The translations under genes and the position numbers were made by a program. A stretch of DNA of 28,813 nt. Source: Mycolicibacterium malmesburyense (GTDB lineage: Bacteria; Actinomycetota; Actinomycetes; Mycobacteriales; Mycobacteriaceae). Location: NCBI RefSeq assembly GCF_001050015.1, contig NZ_CVTB01000283.1, positions 1 through 28,813 on the forward strand. The letters are read 5' to 3'. The notes beneath the pieces are model-generated. The model saw nothing but the letters and a program-made list of their open reading frames with translations. It did no database searches and was not told the origin of the DNA. Shown piece after piece: positions 15,977 through 24,494 of this stretch (positions within the stretch are counted from its first letter, which is position 1; every line of letters begins with the position of its first letter).

Positions 15977-15982
15977 TACGCT
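15977..15982 (+). promoter_or_regulatory. -10 box for a leaderless PAC2 transcript
   Basis: TACGCT fits TANNNT and ends six bases before the GTG at 15989. No Shine-Dalgarno sequence is present, so transcription probably starts at the GTG. Confidence 0.55.
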
Positions 15983-15988
15983 GGCGTT

Positions 15989-16879
15989 GTGACCCTGTCG
16001 GATGCGAGCGGTTTCAAACCGCCCGACCTGCCCGAACTGACCGACACGATCGTCGTCGCGGCGTTCGAGGGCTGGAATGACGCGGGCGATGCGGCCAGCG
16101 ATGCGGTGGAGCACCTGGACGCCATCTGGGAAGCCGAGACGATCGTCGAGATCGACGACGAGGCCTACTACGACTACCAGGTCAACCGGCCGGTGATCCG
16201 GCAGGTCGACGGGGTCACGCGCGAGCTGGTGTGGCCCTCGATGCGGATTTCGCACTGCCGACCGCCGGGATCGGACCGGGACATCGTGTTGATGCACGGC
16301 GTCGAACCCAACATGCGCTGGCGCACGTTCTGTTCGGAGCTGTTGGCGATCGCCGACAAGCTCAACGTGCAAACCGTCGTCATCCTCGGCGCGCTTCTGG
16401 CCGACACACCGCATACGCGTCCGGTGCCGGTCTCGGGTGCGGCGTATTCGTCGGACTCCGCCAAGGTCTTCGGGCTGGAGGAGACGCGCTATGAGGGCCC
16501 GACCGGTATCGCCGGCGTGTTCCAGGACGCGTGCGTGCAGGCCGGTATCCCCGCGGTGACGTTCTGGGCTGCGGTCCCCCACTACGTCTCCCAGCCACCG
16601 AATCCGAAGGCGACGGTGGCGCTGCTGCGCCGCGTCGAGGATGTGCTCGACATCGAGGTGCCGCTGGCCGACCTGCCGACCGCCGCCGAGGAGTGGGAGC
16701 AGGCGGTCTCGGAGATGACCGCCGAGGACGACGAGATCGCCGAGTACGTGCAGTCGCTGGAGGAGCGCGGAGACGCCGAGGTCGACATGACCGAGGCGCT
16801 CGGCAAGATCGACGGCGACGCGCTGGCCGCCGAATTCGAGCGTTACCTGCGACGCCGGGGCCCGGGCTTCCGCGGCTGA
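15989..16879 (+). CDS. PAC2 family protein (proteasome assembly chaperone-like, Rv2125-like)
   Basis: This 296-residue protein matches the actinobacterial PAC2 family, whose archaeal and eukaryotic relatives help assemble proteasomes. VVAAFEGWNDAGDAASDAVEHL lies near the N-terminus. IVLMHGVEPNMRWRTFCSELL and VVILGALLADTPHTRPVPV form the central sheet, and GPTGIAGVFQDACVQAGIP plus ATVALLRRVEDVLDIEVP follow. The acidic helical tail is long. The trmI gene at the left edge lies near the Pup-proteasome locus in M. tuberculosis, but no assembly role is established for this subgroup. The open frame starts 144 codons earlier; the GTG at 15989 gives the conserved N-terminus and has the promoter spacing. 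Confidence 0.88.
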   Translation: MTLSDASGFKPPDLPELTDTIVVAAFEGWNDAGDAASDAVEHLDAIWEAETIVEIDDEAYYDYQVNRPVIRQVDGVTRELVWPSMRISHCRPPGSDRDIVLMHGVEPNMRWRTFCSELLAIADKLNVQTVVILGALLADTPHTRPVPVSGAAYSSDSAKVFGLEETRYEGPTGIAGVFQDACVQAGIPAVTFWAAVPHYVSQPPNPKATVALLRRVEDVLDIEVPLADLPTAAEEWEQAVSEMTAEDDEIAEYVQSLEERGDAEVDMTEALGKIDGDALAAEFERYLRRRGPGFRG

Positions 16880-16906
16880 CGTTTCATTGCGCTCGCGGAG
16901 GGTGGG

Positions 16907-16925
16907 TGACCCCGCGGATGGGTCA
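16907..16925. terminator. Inverted repeat between convergent PAC2 and SDR genes
   Basis: TGACCC (16907-16912) and GGGTCA (16920-16925) form a 6-bp stem with a 7-base loop in the 43-bp convergent gap, and include the SDR stop codon. There is no T-run, as is usual for mycobacterial terminators. It may be a bidirectional terminator; support is weak. Confidence 0.3.
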
Positions 16926-17801
16926 ACGCTTTTCGAGCGCTTCGGTGCGAGCGCTCATCGAGCGGCCCAGCGCCGCCACTTCGGCGTCCATCTTCGGCAG
17001 CAGTTCGGGTACCGACTTGAGCGCGGCGCGATCCCCGACCCGCGAGGTCAGCAGCGGCTTGAGCCAGCGCATCAGCCCGACGAACCGGGGACAGTTGACC
17101 TGCCGTCTGCGCGCCTCGATGCCCTGGACGAACAACTCCCCGCATTCCCGCACCGATGTGGTCTTGCCCAGCGGGCCCGGGAGGGTGTCGAGCATCGCGC
17201 GGGCACTGGGCAGATCCGACCGGCTCTCCTGCACCAGCGGGGTGTCGATCCAGAGCATGTGGGCCGACCCGACGTCGACGCCGTGGTGCGCGACCTCCAG
17301 GCGCAGCGCATTGGCGAAGTGTTCCACCGCAGCCTTGGAGGCGTCGTAGGGCGCCATGCCGGCCGATGCGGCGTAGGCGGCCGCCGACGACACGATCAGC
17401 ACATAGCCGCGGCGCTCGATCACCGAGGGCAGCGCGGCGCGCACGGTGTGGAACACGCCGACGACGTTGACGTCCATGATCGTCTGGAACGCCTTCGGGT
17501 CGACCTGCAGCACCGAGCCGTAGGTCGCGATACCCGCATTGGCCATCACGATGTCGATGCCGCCGAACCGTTCGACGCCCTTGGCGACGGCGGATTCCAT
17601 CGCGTCCAGGTCGCGCACGTCGGCGACGGCGGTGACCACGCCTTCATTGCCGAACCGGCTGGCCACCTCGTTGAGCCGGTTTTCGTCGAGGTCCACCAGC
17701 ACCAGCTTGGCGCCCTTGTCGTGCAGGCGGCGCGCCACCTCTTCGCCGATGCCGTTCGCCGCGCCGGTGATCAGGGCGACTTTGCCGTTCACAGAAGCCA
17801 T
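16923..17801 (-). CDS. Short-chain dehydrogenase/reductase (Rv2129c-like)
   Basis: This 292-residue classical SDR has the NAD(P)-binding TGAANGIG at residues 12-19, DLDEN after the second strand (favouring NAD), the NAG motif in VMANAGIATYG, a catalytic Ser in IVSSAAAYAAS and the YDASK active site. The C-terminal part, SRVGDRAALKSVPELLPK, is specific to a mycobacterial subgroup whose substrate I do not know. The frame continues far upstream through mshC in another frame; the ATG at 17801 starts the Rossmann fold. TACGTT (17814-17809) seven bases ahead suggests a leaderless start. It follows mshC by 41 bp, as in M. tuberculosis. Confidence 0.9.
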   Translation of the reverse strand: MASVNGKVALITGAANGIGEEVARRLHDKGAKLVLVDLDENRLNEVASRFGNEGVVTAVADVRDLDAMESAVAKGVERFGGIDIVMANAGIATYGSVLQVDPKAFQTIMDVNVVGVFHTVRAALPSVIERRGYVLIVSSAAAYAASAGMAPYDASKAAVEHFANALRLEVAHHGVDVGSAHMLWIDTPLVQESRSDLPSARAMLDTLPGPLGKTTSVRECGELFVQGIEARRRQVNCPRFVGLMRWLKPLLTSRVGDRAALKSVPELLPKMDAEVAALGRSMSARTEALEKR

Positions 17802-17808
17802 GGGCGAC

Positions 17809-17814
17809 AACGTA
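17809..17814 (-). promoter_or_regulatory. -10 box for a leaderless SDR transcript
   Basis: TACGTT on the minus strand is followed by seven bases and the ATG at 17801. It gives the SDR gene its own possible promoter downstream of mshC. Confidence 0.4.
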
Positions 17815-17842
17815 CCCCGCCCGGTGAGACCGCGGATGAGTT

Positions 17843-19081
17843 CTACAGGCGAATGCCCAGCAACGCGTCGACGGCGGCCGCCACCATGTGCCCGGCCTCG
17901 GGATCGTGTCCGCCGTACCTCAGCGCGTCGGTGGTCCAACCGTCCAGCGCGGCAAGCGCTTTCGGAGTGTCGAGATCGTCGGCCAGGTACCGGCGGACGC
18001 GGTTCACCACGTCGGTCGCGTCGGGTGCGCCGGGCAGTGCCACCGCCGTACGCCACCGGCCCAACCGGTCGACCGCCTCGGCGAGCACCTCGTCGCTCCA
18101 GTACCGGTCCTCGCGGTAGTGGCCGGCGAACAGCCCCAGCCGGATCGCGGCGGGGTCGACGCCGTCGGCGCGCAGGCGCGAGACCAGCACCAGGTTCCCG
18201 CGGCTCTTGCTCATCTTGTGGCCGTCCCAGCCGATCATGCCGGCGTGCACGTAGTGACGCGCGAATCTCCGCTCGCCGGTGACGGATTCGGCGTGGGCCG
18301 CCGAAAACTCGTGGTGCGGGAAGATCAGGTCGCTGCCGCCGCCCTGGATGTCGAGGTCGGTGCCGATCCGGTCCAACGCGATCGCGGCGCATTCCACGTG
18401 CCAGCCCGGCCGGCCAGGACCGAACGGCGACGGCCAGCTCGGCTCGCCCGGCCGCTGCGCCCGCCACAGCAGCGCGTCGAGCTCGTCACCCTTGCCGGGG
18501 CGCTCGGGGTCGCCGCCGCGTTCGGCGAACAGCCGCCGCATGGTGTCGCGGTCGTAGCCGGACTCGTAGCCGAACTGGGCGGTCGCGTCCGCGCGGAAGT
18601 ACACGTCGGGATACTCGGCGTCGTCGACGACGTAGGCCGCGCCGGACGCCAGCAGCTTCTCGACGATCTCGATGACCTCGGCGATGGCCTCGGTCGCGGC
18701 GACGTAGTCGTGCGGCGGCAGCACCCGCAGCGCCGCCATGTCCTCACAGAACAGCTCGGTCTCCCGGTCGGCGAGCTCGCGCCAGTCGACACCGTCGCGT
18801 TGCGCGCGTTCGAACAGCGGGTCGTCGACGTCGGTGATGTTCTGCACGTAGCGCACCTGGTGGCCGGCATCGAGCCAGACGCGGTGGATGAGGTCGAAGG
18901 CCAGGTAGGTAGCGGCGTGACCGAGGTGCGTCGCGTCGTAGGGCGTGATGCCGCAGACGTACATCGTGGCCGTCTCGCCCGCGCCCACGGGCCGGACCTG
19001 ACGGTCGGCGCTGTCGTAGAGCCGTAGCTGGAGGCCGCGACCCGGCAGCGCCGGGACGATGGGGGCCGGCCACGAGTTCAT
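17843..19081 (-). CDS. mshC: Cysteine:1D-myo-inositol 2-amino-2-deoxy-alpha-D-glucopyranoside ligase
   Basis: MshC joins cysteine to GlcN-Ins with ATP, the fourth step of mycothiol synthesis, and descends from cysteinyl-tRNA synthetase. In 412 residues it shows YVCGITPYD with zinc ligand Cys43, the HIGH-type motif HLGHA at 52-56, GWHVECAA with a second zinc Cys near 231, [12 protein letters not shown], and KMSKSRGN. The lack of a tRNA anticodon-binding domain and the short length separate it from CysS. I chose ATG 19081 because it matches the M. tuberculosis protein and has TAAAGT seven bases upstream; ATG 19099 is an alternative. It lies between cysQ and the SDR gene on one strand. Confidence 0.96.
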   Translation of the reverse strand: MNSWPAPIVPALPGRGLQLRLYDSADRQVRPVGAGETATMYVCGITPYDATHLGHAATYLAFDLIHRVWLDAGHQVRYVQNITDVDDPLFERAQRDGVDWRELADRETELFCEDMAALRVLPPHDYVAATEAIAEVIEIVEKLLASGAAYVVDDAEYPDVYFRADATAQFGYESGYDRDTMRRLFAERGGDPERPGKGDELDALLWRAQRPGEPSWPSPFGPGRPGWHVECAAIALDRIGTDLDIQGGGSDLIFPHHEFSAAHAESVTGERRFARHYVHAGMIGWDGHKMSKSRGNLVLVSRLRADGVDPAAIRLGLFAGHYREDRYWSDEVLAEAVDRLGRWRTAVALPGAPDATDVVNRVRRYLADDLDTPKALAALDGWTTDALRYGGHDPEAGHMVAAAVDALLGIRL

Positions 19082-19088
19082 GGTCTCG

Positions 19089-19094
19089 ACTTTA
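19089..19094 (-). promoter_or_regulatory. -10 box for a leaderless mshC transcript
   Basis: TAAAGT on the minus strand matches TANNNT and is followed by seven bases and the ATG at 19081. This supports the shorter mshC start. Confidence 0.45.
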
Positions 19095-19138
19095 GGCATC
19101 GACCTCACCTACATCGCGGGCGGCCATTTCATTCCCGG

Positions 19139-19918
19139 TCAGTGCCGCCAGCGGTTCCGGTACGCCGACAGGATCTCCTCCAGCAGCGCCTCGGCCACTT
19201 CCGGCCGGCACATCAGCAGGTCGGGCAGGTAGGGATCGCGTCGGTTGTAGATCAGCTCCGAGCCGTCCAGCCGCGACGCGTGCAGGCCAGCGGCCTGGAC
19301 CACTCCCGCCGGTGCCGCGGAGTCCCACTCCCACTGACCGCCGGCGTGCAGATAGGCGTCGACGTCCCCGCGCACCACCGCCATCGCCTTGGCGCCCGCC
19401 GATCCGATGCGCACCAGCTGGATGTCCATCCGGTCGCGCAGCCACCACAGCACCGGGGGCGGGCGGTTGGCGCTCGCGGTGATGAGGATCGGGCCTTCGG
19501 TGCGCGGTGGCGGCGGCGTGACGGTGTCGGTGCGGTAGACCTCGTGCCGGGCCGGCAGCGCGACGGCGGCGTCGGTGATGCGCCCGTTCGGTCCGCCGTC
19601 GCGGCGCCACAGCGCGATGTGCACGGCCCAGTCCGTGCGGCGCGGCATGGAGAACTCGTGGGTGCCGTCGACCGGATCGACGATCCAGACCCGGTCGGCG
19701 TCCACGCGCGACAGATCGTCGACGGCCTCCTCGCTCAGCACCTTGTCATCCGGGCGCGCCGCGCGGAGCCGCTCCAGAATCAGCTTGTTGGCCAGCTTGT
19801 CCCCGGTGTCTCCGAGGTCGTAGGGATCGTAGAAGCCCACCTGATCGCGGACCTTCAGCAGCATCTCGCCCGCCTCGGCGGCCACCTCGGCGGCCAGCGC
19901 CGCATCGGTCAGGCTCAT
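19139..19918 (-). CDS. cysQ: 3'-phosphoadenosine 5'-phosphate phosphatase CysQ
   Basis: CysQ is a Mg-dependent, lithium-sensitive phosphatase of the inositol monophosphatase fold. It removes the 3'-phosphate of PAP (and PAPS) made in sulfate assimilation; the mycobacterial enzyme may also act on inositol phosphate or fructose bisphosphate. The 259 residues carry [17 protein letters not shown] with metal-binding Glu, the signature [12 protein letters not shown], and the C-terminal [12 protein letters not shown] start at ATG 19918 has GATACT six bases upstream, a weak leaderless promoter. It sits 57 bp ahead of mshC on the same strand, linking sulfate assimilation and mycothiol synthesis. Confidence 0.93.
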   Translation of the reverse strand: MSLTDAALAAEVAAEAGEMLLKVRDQVGFYDPYDLGDTGDKLANKLILERLRAARPDDKVLSEEAVDDLSRVDADRVWIVDPVDGTHEFSMPRRTDWAVHIALWRRDGGPNGRITDAAVALPARHEVYRTDTVTPPPPRTEGPILITASANRPPPVLWWLRDRMDIQLVRIGSAGAKAMAVVRGDVDAYLHAGGQWEWDSAAPAGVVQAAGLHASRLDGSELIYNRRDPYLPDLLMCRPEVAEALLEEILSAYRNRWRH

Positions 19919-19966
19919 CAGGTCAGTATCACCAACCGGTCTTCACGAGGCGCGACAGGCTCGGCC

Positions 19967-20800
19967 TCAGAATGCCGGCCACGGGATCGGGCGGTGCCGA
20001 TCGGGTGAGGGCATCACCGGATCGGCGAGCAGCGCAACGGTTCTGGACAGCAGCGCCGCAATCTCCCGCTCGGTGATGATCGTGCACAGTTCGTCGACCA
20101 AGCCGTCGCGCAACTGATCGCGCAGCGCGGCCACCGATTCGAGCGTCTGGTCGTCGACGGGTTTCCCGGCCCAGCCCCACAGCACGGTGCGCAGCTTGTC
20201 CTCGACGTGCAGGGTCACCCCGTGGTCGACGCCGTACACGCCCCCGTCCACCCCGGACAGGATGTGACCGCCCTTGCGGTCGGCGTTGTTGACCAGCACG
20301 TCGAACACCGCCATCCGGCGCAGCCGGTCGTCATCGGCGTGTACCAGGGTCACCTCGTCACCCGCGTAGTCGTAGGCCTGAAGGATCGGCAGGAAGCCCG
20401 GCGGGATGCGGCCCGCCGGAAGCAGATCCACCAGATCCGGCCCCGGCGGCCGTTCGTCGTCGACCTCGTCGCCCGGTTGGTCCACCCACAGCTGCACCAT
20501 GCCCTCGCCGGCAGGTCCGTCACGAATGATGGTGTAGGGCACCACGTTCCATCCCAGCGCCGCCGACACCAGATAGGCCCCGCGCTCGCGCCCGGCCAGC
20601 GTGCCGTCGGGGAAGTCCCACAGCGGCGCCTCACCGGCGACCGGCTTGTAGACGCAATGCACCTGGCGCTCACCGAGATTCGCCTCGCACAGGAATGTCG
20701 CGTTGCTCGCCGAGCGGATCCGCCCGATGACCGTCAGCTCGCCGCGGCGCAACACCTCTTCGCCGGCGGCGTCGGACCCGCCGTCAGATGTCGATGTCAT
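19967..20800 (-). CDS. SCO1664-family protein with a PI3/4-kinase-like fold (Rv2133c-like)
   Basis: This 277-residue protein resembles the actinobacterial SCO1664 family related to PI3/4 kinases and HipA-like kinases. Kinase landmarks are the candidate ATP lysine Lys52 in CVYKP, a catalytic-loop segment FDVLVNNADRKGGHIL (Asp167, Asn172, Asp174), and VDHG with Asp192 in the DFG position. All look intact, so it may be an active kinase; the substrate is unknown. I chose ATG 20800 because it starts shortly before the conserved sequence and overlaps the DUF3090 stop by 17 bp. An upstream ATG at 20881 is in frame but reads DUF3090 sequence. It belongs to the phosphatase-DUF3090-kinase group. Confidence 0.82.
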   Translation of the reverse strand: MTSTSDGGSDAAGEEVLRRGELTVIGRIRSASNATFLCEANLGERQVHCVYKPVAGEAPLWDFPDGTLAGRERGAYLVSAALGWNVVPYTIIRDGPAGEGMVQLWVDQPGDEVDDERPPGPDLVDLLPAGRIPPGFLPILQAYDYAGDEVTLVHADDDRLRRMAVFDVLVNNADRKGGHILSGVDGGVYGVDHGVTLHVEDKLRTVLWGWAGKPVDDQTLESVAALRDQLRDGLVDELCTIITEREIAALLSRTVALLADPVMPSPDRHRPIPWPAF

Positions 20801-21371
20801 CGTCGGACTCGGCGAAGGCGCCGCGCCGGTAGCCGTTGGTACGCACGCAGATGTGGCCCTCGGGATCCAGCGGCTCGTCACACAGCGGACAGGGCGGTCG
20901 GCCTGCCGAGATGACCCGGTTCGAACGAGTCGCGAACTCGCGGGCGGACTCCGGCGTGAGGAACACCCGCACCGCGTCGGGCCCCTCCTCAGCGTCGTCG
21001 AGCACCACCGACGCGTCGAATTCGGTCTCCGTCACCGCGAGGAGCTCCACGACGACCGTCTGCGCCTCGGAGTCCCAGCCCAGCCCCATGGTCCCGACCC
21101 GGAACTCGGCGTCGACCGGGGTGATCAGCGGGCTGAGATCTTCGACCTCGCCGGTGTCGGGAGGGACCGGCGTGCCGAACCGGCGATTGATCTCGAGCAG
21201 CAGCGCGGCAATCCGCTCGGCGAGCACGGCGACCTGTTGCTTCTCCAGCACCACCGACACGACGCGCTTGTCGTGGACGGCCTGGAGGTAGAACGTGCGG
21301 TTGCCGGGCTGGCCGACGGTCCCGGCCACGAAGCGGTCGGGTGTGCGGAAGACGTGAATTGCGCGGGGCAT
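20784..21371 (-). CDS. DUF3090 family protein with a C-terminal zinc-ribbon-like motif (Rv2134c-like)
   Basis: This 195-residue protein matches DUF3090, found in actinobacteria and of unknown function. AIHVFRTPDRFVAGTVGQPG at the N-terminus and YLQAVHDKRVVSVVLEKQQV are highly conserved. The C-terminus carries CPLCDEPLDPEGHIC, a likely zinc site, then an acidic tail. I chose ATG 21371, which has GGAAAG four bases upstream; an in-frame ATG at 21383 would add four residues. TATTTT (21387-21382) could be a -10 box but would leave almost no leader. Its 3' end overlaps the kinase-like gene by 17 bp, so the two are translated together. Confidence 0.87.
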   Translation of the reverse strand: MPRAIHVFRTPDRFVAGTVGQPGNRTFYLQAVHDKRVVSVVLEKQQVAVLAERIAALLLEINRRFGTPVPPDTGEVEDLSPLITPVDAEFRVGTMGLGWDSEAQTVVVELLAVTETEFDASVVLDDAEEGPDAVRVFLTPESAREFATRSNRVISAGRPPCPLCDEPLDPEGHICVRTNGYRRGAFAESDDDIDI

Positions 21372-21417
21372 GGCACTTTCCAAAATACCGGTTCGGGCTA
21401 GTCAGCCGTAATTCCGA

Positions 21418-22134
21418 CTAGCCGGTCGATCCCCCGACGACCGCGTCCTCCGGCGGCACCTCACCGTCACCGGAATCGGCCTGACCGTCGCTCTTGGCGG
21501 GTTTCTGCGACAGTGCGGACGTCAGTTGGTCACCAGTGTGGTTGACGTGGATCACGAACGGCCGCACCGACGTGTAACGGATCACGCTCATCGACGCCGG
21601 ATCGGCGGTGATGCGCTGGAAGCTGTCGAGATGGGTCCCGAGCGCATCGGCGACGATGGCCTTGATCACATCGCCGTGGGTGCACGCGACCCAGAGCACG
21701 TCGGCCTGGTGCTCCTCGGCGAGGCGTCGGTCGTGCTCGCGCACCGCGGCGACCGCGCGGGCCTGCACGTGGGCGAGGCCTTCGCCGTCCGGGAACACCG
21801 CGGCGCTCGGCTGCTGCTGCACCACGGCCCACAGCGGTTCGGAGACCAGTTCGGAGATCTTGCGACCCGTCCATGCGCCGTAGTCGACCTCGGATATCCG
21901 CTCGTCGACGATCGGCGTCAGGCCCAGCGCCTCGGCCAGCGGTTCCACGGTTCGTTCGCACCGCAGCAGCGGCGAGCGCACGATCGCGCGGACCGGCAGT
22001 GCGCCGATGCGGTTCGCCACCGCCTGTGCCTGTTCGCGGCCCTTGTCGTCGAGGTCCACGCCGTCGGACCGGCCCGCGAGCGTGTGGGCGGTGTTCGAGG
22101 TCGAGCGGCCGTGCCGCAACAGGATCACGGTCAT
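21418..22134 (-). CDS. Histidine phosphatase / phosphoglycerate mutase-like protein (Rv2135c-like)
   Basis: This 238-residue protein has the histidine phosphatase signature [12 protein letters not shown], with the catalytic His at residue 8 and Arg at 7 and 10. A distal acid lies in [13 protein letters not shown], and the second His is in [12 protein letters not shown]. It is classed with phosphoglycerate mutase-like phosphatases rather than true mutases; from memory the M. tuberculosis relative has acid phosphatase activity. The C-terminal 30 residues are low-complexity and acidic. I chose ATG 22134, the start of the catalytic strand, which overlaps the uppP stop by 4 bp (ATGA). The frame upstream reads uppP sequence. 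Confidence 0.88.
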   Translation of the reverse strand: MTVILLRHGRSTSNTAHTLAGRSDGVDLDDKGREQAQAVANRIGALPVRAIVRSPLLRCERTVEPLAEALGLTPIVDERISEVDYGAWTGRKISELVSEPLWAVVQQQPSAAVFPDGEGLAHVQARAVAAVREHDRRLAEEHQADVLWVACTHGDVIKAIVADALGTHLDSFQRITADPASMSVIRYTSVRPFVIHVNHTGDQLTSALSQKPAKSDGQADSGDGEVPPEDAVVGGSTG

Positions 22135-22979
22135 GTCGCCGCCACCACCCCGGTCCCCAGCAAGATCAACACCACGGTTCCCAGCATGACGCGATAGCCG
22201 ACGAACCAGTACATGCTGTGCCTGACCAGGAACCGCAGGAACCATGCCACCGCCGCGAAACCGACGACGAACGCGATCACCGTGGCCACCAACAGCTGCG
22301 GGCCGGTGGCGCTCATTCCCTCACCGACCGGATGGAACGCGTCGGGCAGCGAGAAGAGCCCGGAGGCGAACACCGCCGGGATGGCGAGCAGGAAGCCGAA
22401 CCGGGCCGCCACCTCGCGGTTGAGACCCAGGAACAGGCCCGCGCTGATCGTCGCGCCGGACCGGGACACCCCGGGCAGCAACGCCAGGCATTGCGCGAGG
22501 CCCACGATGATGCTGTCCTTCCACGTCAGTTGCTCCACGGTGCGCACCCGGCGACCGAAGTACTCGGCGGCGGCGATGACGGCCGAGAACACGATGAGCG
22601 CGATCGCGATCGCCCACAGATTGCGTGCCCCCGTGCGGATCTGGTCCTTGAACAGCAGGCCCAGGATGCCGATCGGGATGGTGCCGACAATGACGTACCA
22701 GCCGAGCCAGTAATCGGCGTTGCGGTGGGCGGTGACGAACAGCCCGTTGAACCAGGCCTTGACGATGCGCGCGATGTCCTTGGCGAAATAGACCAGCACC
22801 GCGAACTCGGTGCCCAGCTGGGTGACCGCGGTGAAGGACGCCCCCGCATCGTCGGCGAAGAACACTCGCGAGGTGATCGCCAGGTGTCCCGACGATGAGA
22901 CGGGCAGGAATTCCGTCAGCCCTTGAACTATCGCGAGGACGACAACCTGCACCCATGACATTGCCGGCACGTCCGTCAC
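22131..22979 (-). CDS. uppP: Undecaprenyl-diphosphate phosphatase
   Basis: UppP (BacA) dephosphorylates undecaprenyl (in mycobacteria decaprenyl) diphosphate at the membrane to recycle the lipid carrier for peptidoglycan and arabinogalactan. The 282 residues have about eight membrane segments and both active-site motifs: [15 protein letters not shown] near the N-terminus and [33 protein letters not shown] is also conserved. Two starts are possible. GTG 22979 has TACGGT seven bases upstream and no Shine-Dalgarno sequence, fitting a leaderless start. ATG 22961 gives the 276-residue length of M. tuberculosis UppP. I favour 22979 with low certainty. Confidence 0.95.
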   Translation of the reverse strand: MTDVPAMSWVQVVVLAIVQGLTEFLPVSSSGHLAITSRVFFADDAGASFTAVTQLGTEFAVLVYFAKDIARIVKAWFNGLFVTAHRNADYWLGWYVIVGTIPIGILGLLFKDQIRTGARNLWAIAIALIVFSAVIAAAEYFGRRVRTVEQLTWKDSIIVGLAQCLALLPGVSRSGATISAGLFLGLNREVAARFGFLLAIPAVFASGLFSLPDAFHPVGEGMSATGPQLLVATVIAFVVGFAAVAWFLRFLVRHSMYWFVGYRVMLGTVVLILLGTGVVAAT

Positions 22980-22986
22980 GACGACG

Positions 22987-22992
22987 ACCGTA
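22987..22992 (-). promoter_or_regulatory. -10 box for a leaderless uppP transcript
   Basis: TACGGT on the minus strand is followed by seven bases and the GTG at 22979. It could drive uppP, the phosphatase, DUF3090 and the kinase-like gene. Confidence 0.45.
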
Positions 22993-23005
22993 CCGTGGGC
23001 GATGG

Positions 23006-23317
23006 TCAGCGGCTGGTGCGCGCCACCGGCTCGGCTTCGGCGACGAGATCACGCACCGCGGCCCCCACGCTGCGCCGATCGGTGAGGTCGATGTCGGTCA
23101 GCTTGCGGCTGGCCGCCGCGACCACGTCCTCCTCGTGCGGGACGGGGCCCGCCAACCGCGGGCGGTAGATCTCGACGACCAACATCTGGCGCTCGACGTG
23201 AAACGAGAAACTGCGGCCATCGCCCACCTGGCCGAACCCGCTGGCGTGCAGGCCAGTGGTCATGTCCTCGATCACAAAATCCCGGGCACCCAGTGCACGG
23301 TCCGCGGCGAGGCTCAT
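23006..23317 (-). CDS. Conserved hypothetical protein (Rv2137c-like)
   Basis: This 103-residue protein has no membrane segment and no motif I can assign a function to. It contains the beta-strand-rich core [24 protein letters not shown] and a C-terminal helix ([15 protein letters not shown]). Its place upstream of uppP is that of Rv2137c in M. tuberculosis. The ATG at 23317 has TATGGT six bases upstream, fitting a leaderless start, and no Shine-Dalgarno sequence. uppP follows after 26 bp, so the two are probably in one operon. It is divergent from lppL. Confidence 0.75.
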   Translation of the reverse strand: MSLAADRALGARDFVIEDMTTGLHASGFGQVGDGRSFSFHVERQMLVVEIYRPRLAGPVPHEEDVVAAASRKLTDIDLTDRRSVGAAVRDLVAEAEPVARTSR

Positions 23318-23323
23318 GACCGC

Positions 23324-23329
23324 ACCATA
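23324..23329 (-). promoter_or_regulatory. -10 box for the Rv2137c-like gene
   Basis: TATGGT on the minus strand is followed by six bases and the ATG at 23317, predicting a leaderless transcript. Confidence 0.5.
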
Positions 23330-23396
23330 CCGCCGTCGCGGCCGCCGTCCGGGGAGCCACGGCGAGCGGCCGAGAACCCCAGGGCAGCGATCTGCC

Positions 23397-23402
23397 TAAA
23401 CT
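23397..23402 (+). promoter_or_regulatory. -10 box for lppL
   Basis: TAAACT fits TANNNT and would start transcription near 23409, a few bases before the TTG at 23418. The divergent gap between 23317 and 23418 holds both this and the minus-strand promoter. Confidence 0.35.
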
Positions 23403-23417
23403 GGCCGTTCAGTCGAT

Positions 23418-24494
23418 TTGCCGTACGCACGAACCGAGAGCTACCCCTTGCCGCCACTTGTAAACACCCGGAATCAGCCGATTCGCCGGATCGTGGCGGC
23501 TCTGGCAATCTTGGCGGCGGTTGTGCCGGTCGGCTGCTCGTCGGAGGCTGCCGATACACCCCCCACCATCGCTCCAGCTCAGGCCGCGGTATCACCGCCG
23601 GTGACCGGCCCGCCGGACGGCGTGGTGCGGCCGTTGAGCGGTGATGCGCAAACGGCGTTCGTCGACACAGCGACCGGCTCGCTGGCCGTGCTGGCGCCCG
23701 CCCCCGCGGACCGATCGCAGGTCACGGTGTTCTCCCCCGGCGGTGCGGAGTCGGCGACGGTGCCGCTGTCCGGCCCCGCGACCGCGTTGACCGGCGACGG
23801 CCACGGCCACGCCTACGCCGCCACGCGCGGCGGCTACCACCGGATCGACCTCGCCGCCCGCTCCGCGGTCAAGGTCGACGTCGAGGGGCAGCCAGACACC
23901 GAGTTCACCGCGATCGCCCGGCGCGCCGACGGCCGGCTGGTGCTCGGCAGCGCCGACGGAGCCGTCTACACCCTGGGCTCGGATACGAACGTCGCGGCGC
24001 AGATGAAGATCTTCGCGCGCGTCGACGCCCTTGTCACACAAGGCAATACGACCGTCGTGCTGGATCGCGCCCAGACGTCGGTGACGGCGCTCACCGAGGA
24101 CGGCGACCAGCGGGCGCAGGCGCTGCGTGCCGGTGAGGGTGCGACGACGATGGCCGCCGATCCGGTCGGCCGTGTGCTGGTCGCCGACACGCGGGGTGAA
24201 GGACTGCTGGTCTTCGACACCGACCCGCTGATCCTGCGCCAGCGGTATCCGGTGCGCGACTCCCCCTACGGCCTGGCCGGGTCGTCGGGCCTGGCCTGGG
24301 TGTCGCAGACAGCGTCGAACACCGTCGTTGGCTACGATCTGGCCACCGGCATTCCCGTCGAGAAGGTGCGATATCGAACCGTGCAGCAACCGAACTCCCT
24401 GGCTTATGACGAATCCTCTGGCACGCTGTACGTGGTGTCCGGATCGGGAGCGGGTGTGCAGGTGATCGTCGATGCGGCGAGAGCCCACGCATGA
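23418..24494 (+). CDS. lppL: Lipoprotein LppL
   Basis: This is a secreted lipoprotein of up to 358 residues. The signal peptide has the n-region NQPIRR, a hydrophobic core (VAALAILAAVV) and the lipobox VPVGC, with lipidated Cys40 if counted from TTG 23418. A TTG at 23448 is an equally good start (Cys30). The mature part looks like a beta-propeller: repeated strands such as TALTGDGHGHAYAATRGG, FTAIARRADGRLVLGSADG, TTMAADPVGRVLVADTRG and GLAGSSGLAWVSQTAS resemble YVTN/SMP-30-type blades. Function unknown. It matches Rv2138 as I remember it. The stop overlaps the next gene by 4 bp (ATGA). Confidence 0.88.
   Translation: MPYARTESYPLPPLVNTRNQPIRRIVAALAILAAVVPVGCSSEAADTPPTIAPAQAAVSPPVTGPPDGVVRPLSGDAQTAFVDTATGSLAVLAPAPADRSQVTVFSPGGAESATVPLSGPATALTGDGHGHAYAATRGGYHRIDLAARSAVKVDVEGQPDTEFTAIARRADGRLVLGSADGAVYTLGSDTNVAAQMKIFARVDALVTQGNTTVVLDRAQTSVTALTEDGDQRAQALRAGEGATTMAADPVGRVLVADTRGEGLLVFDTDPLILRQRYPVRDSPYGLAGSSGLAWVSQTASNTVVGYDLATGIPVEKVRYRTVQQPNSLAYDESSGTLYVVSGSGAGVQVIVDAARAHA

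Noticed and set aside
16923..18467. 514-residue version of the SDR gene
   Set aside because: The first 222 codons are an off-frame reading of mshC; the conserved fold begins at 17801.
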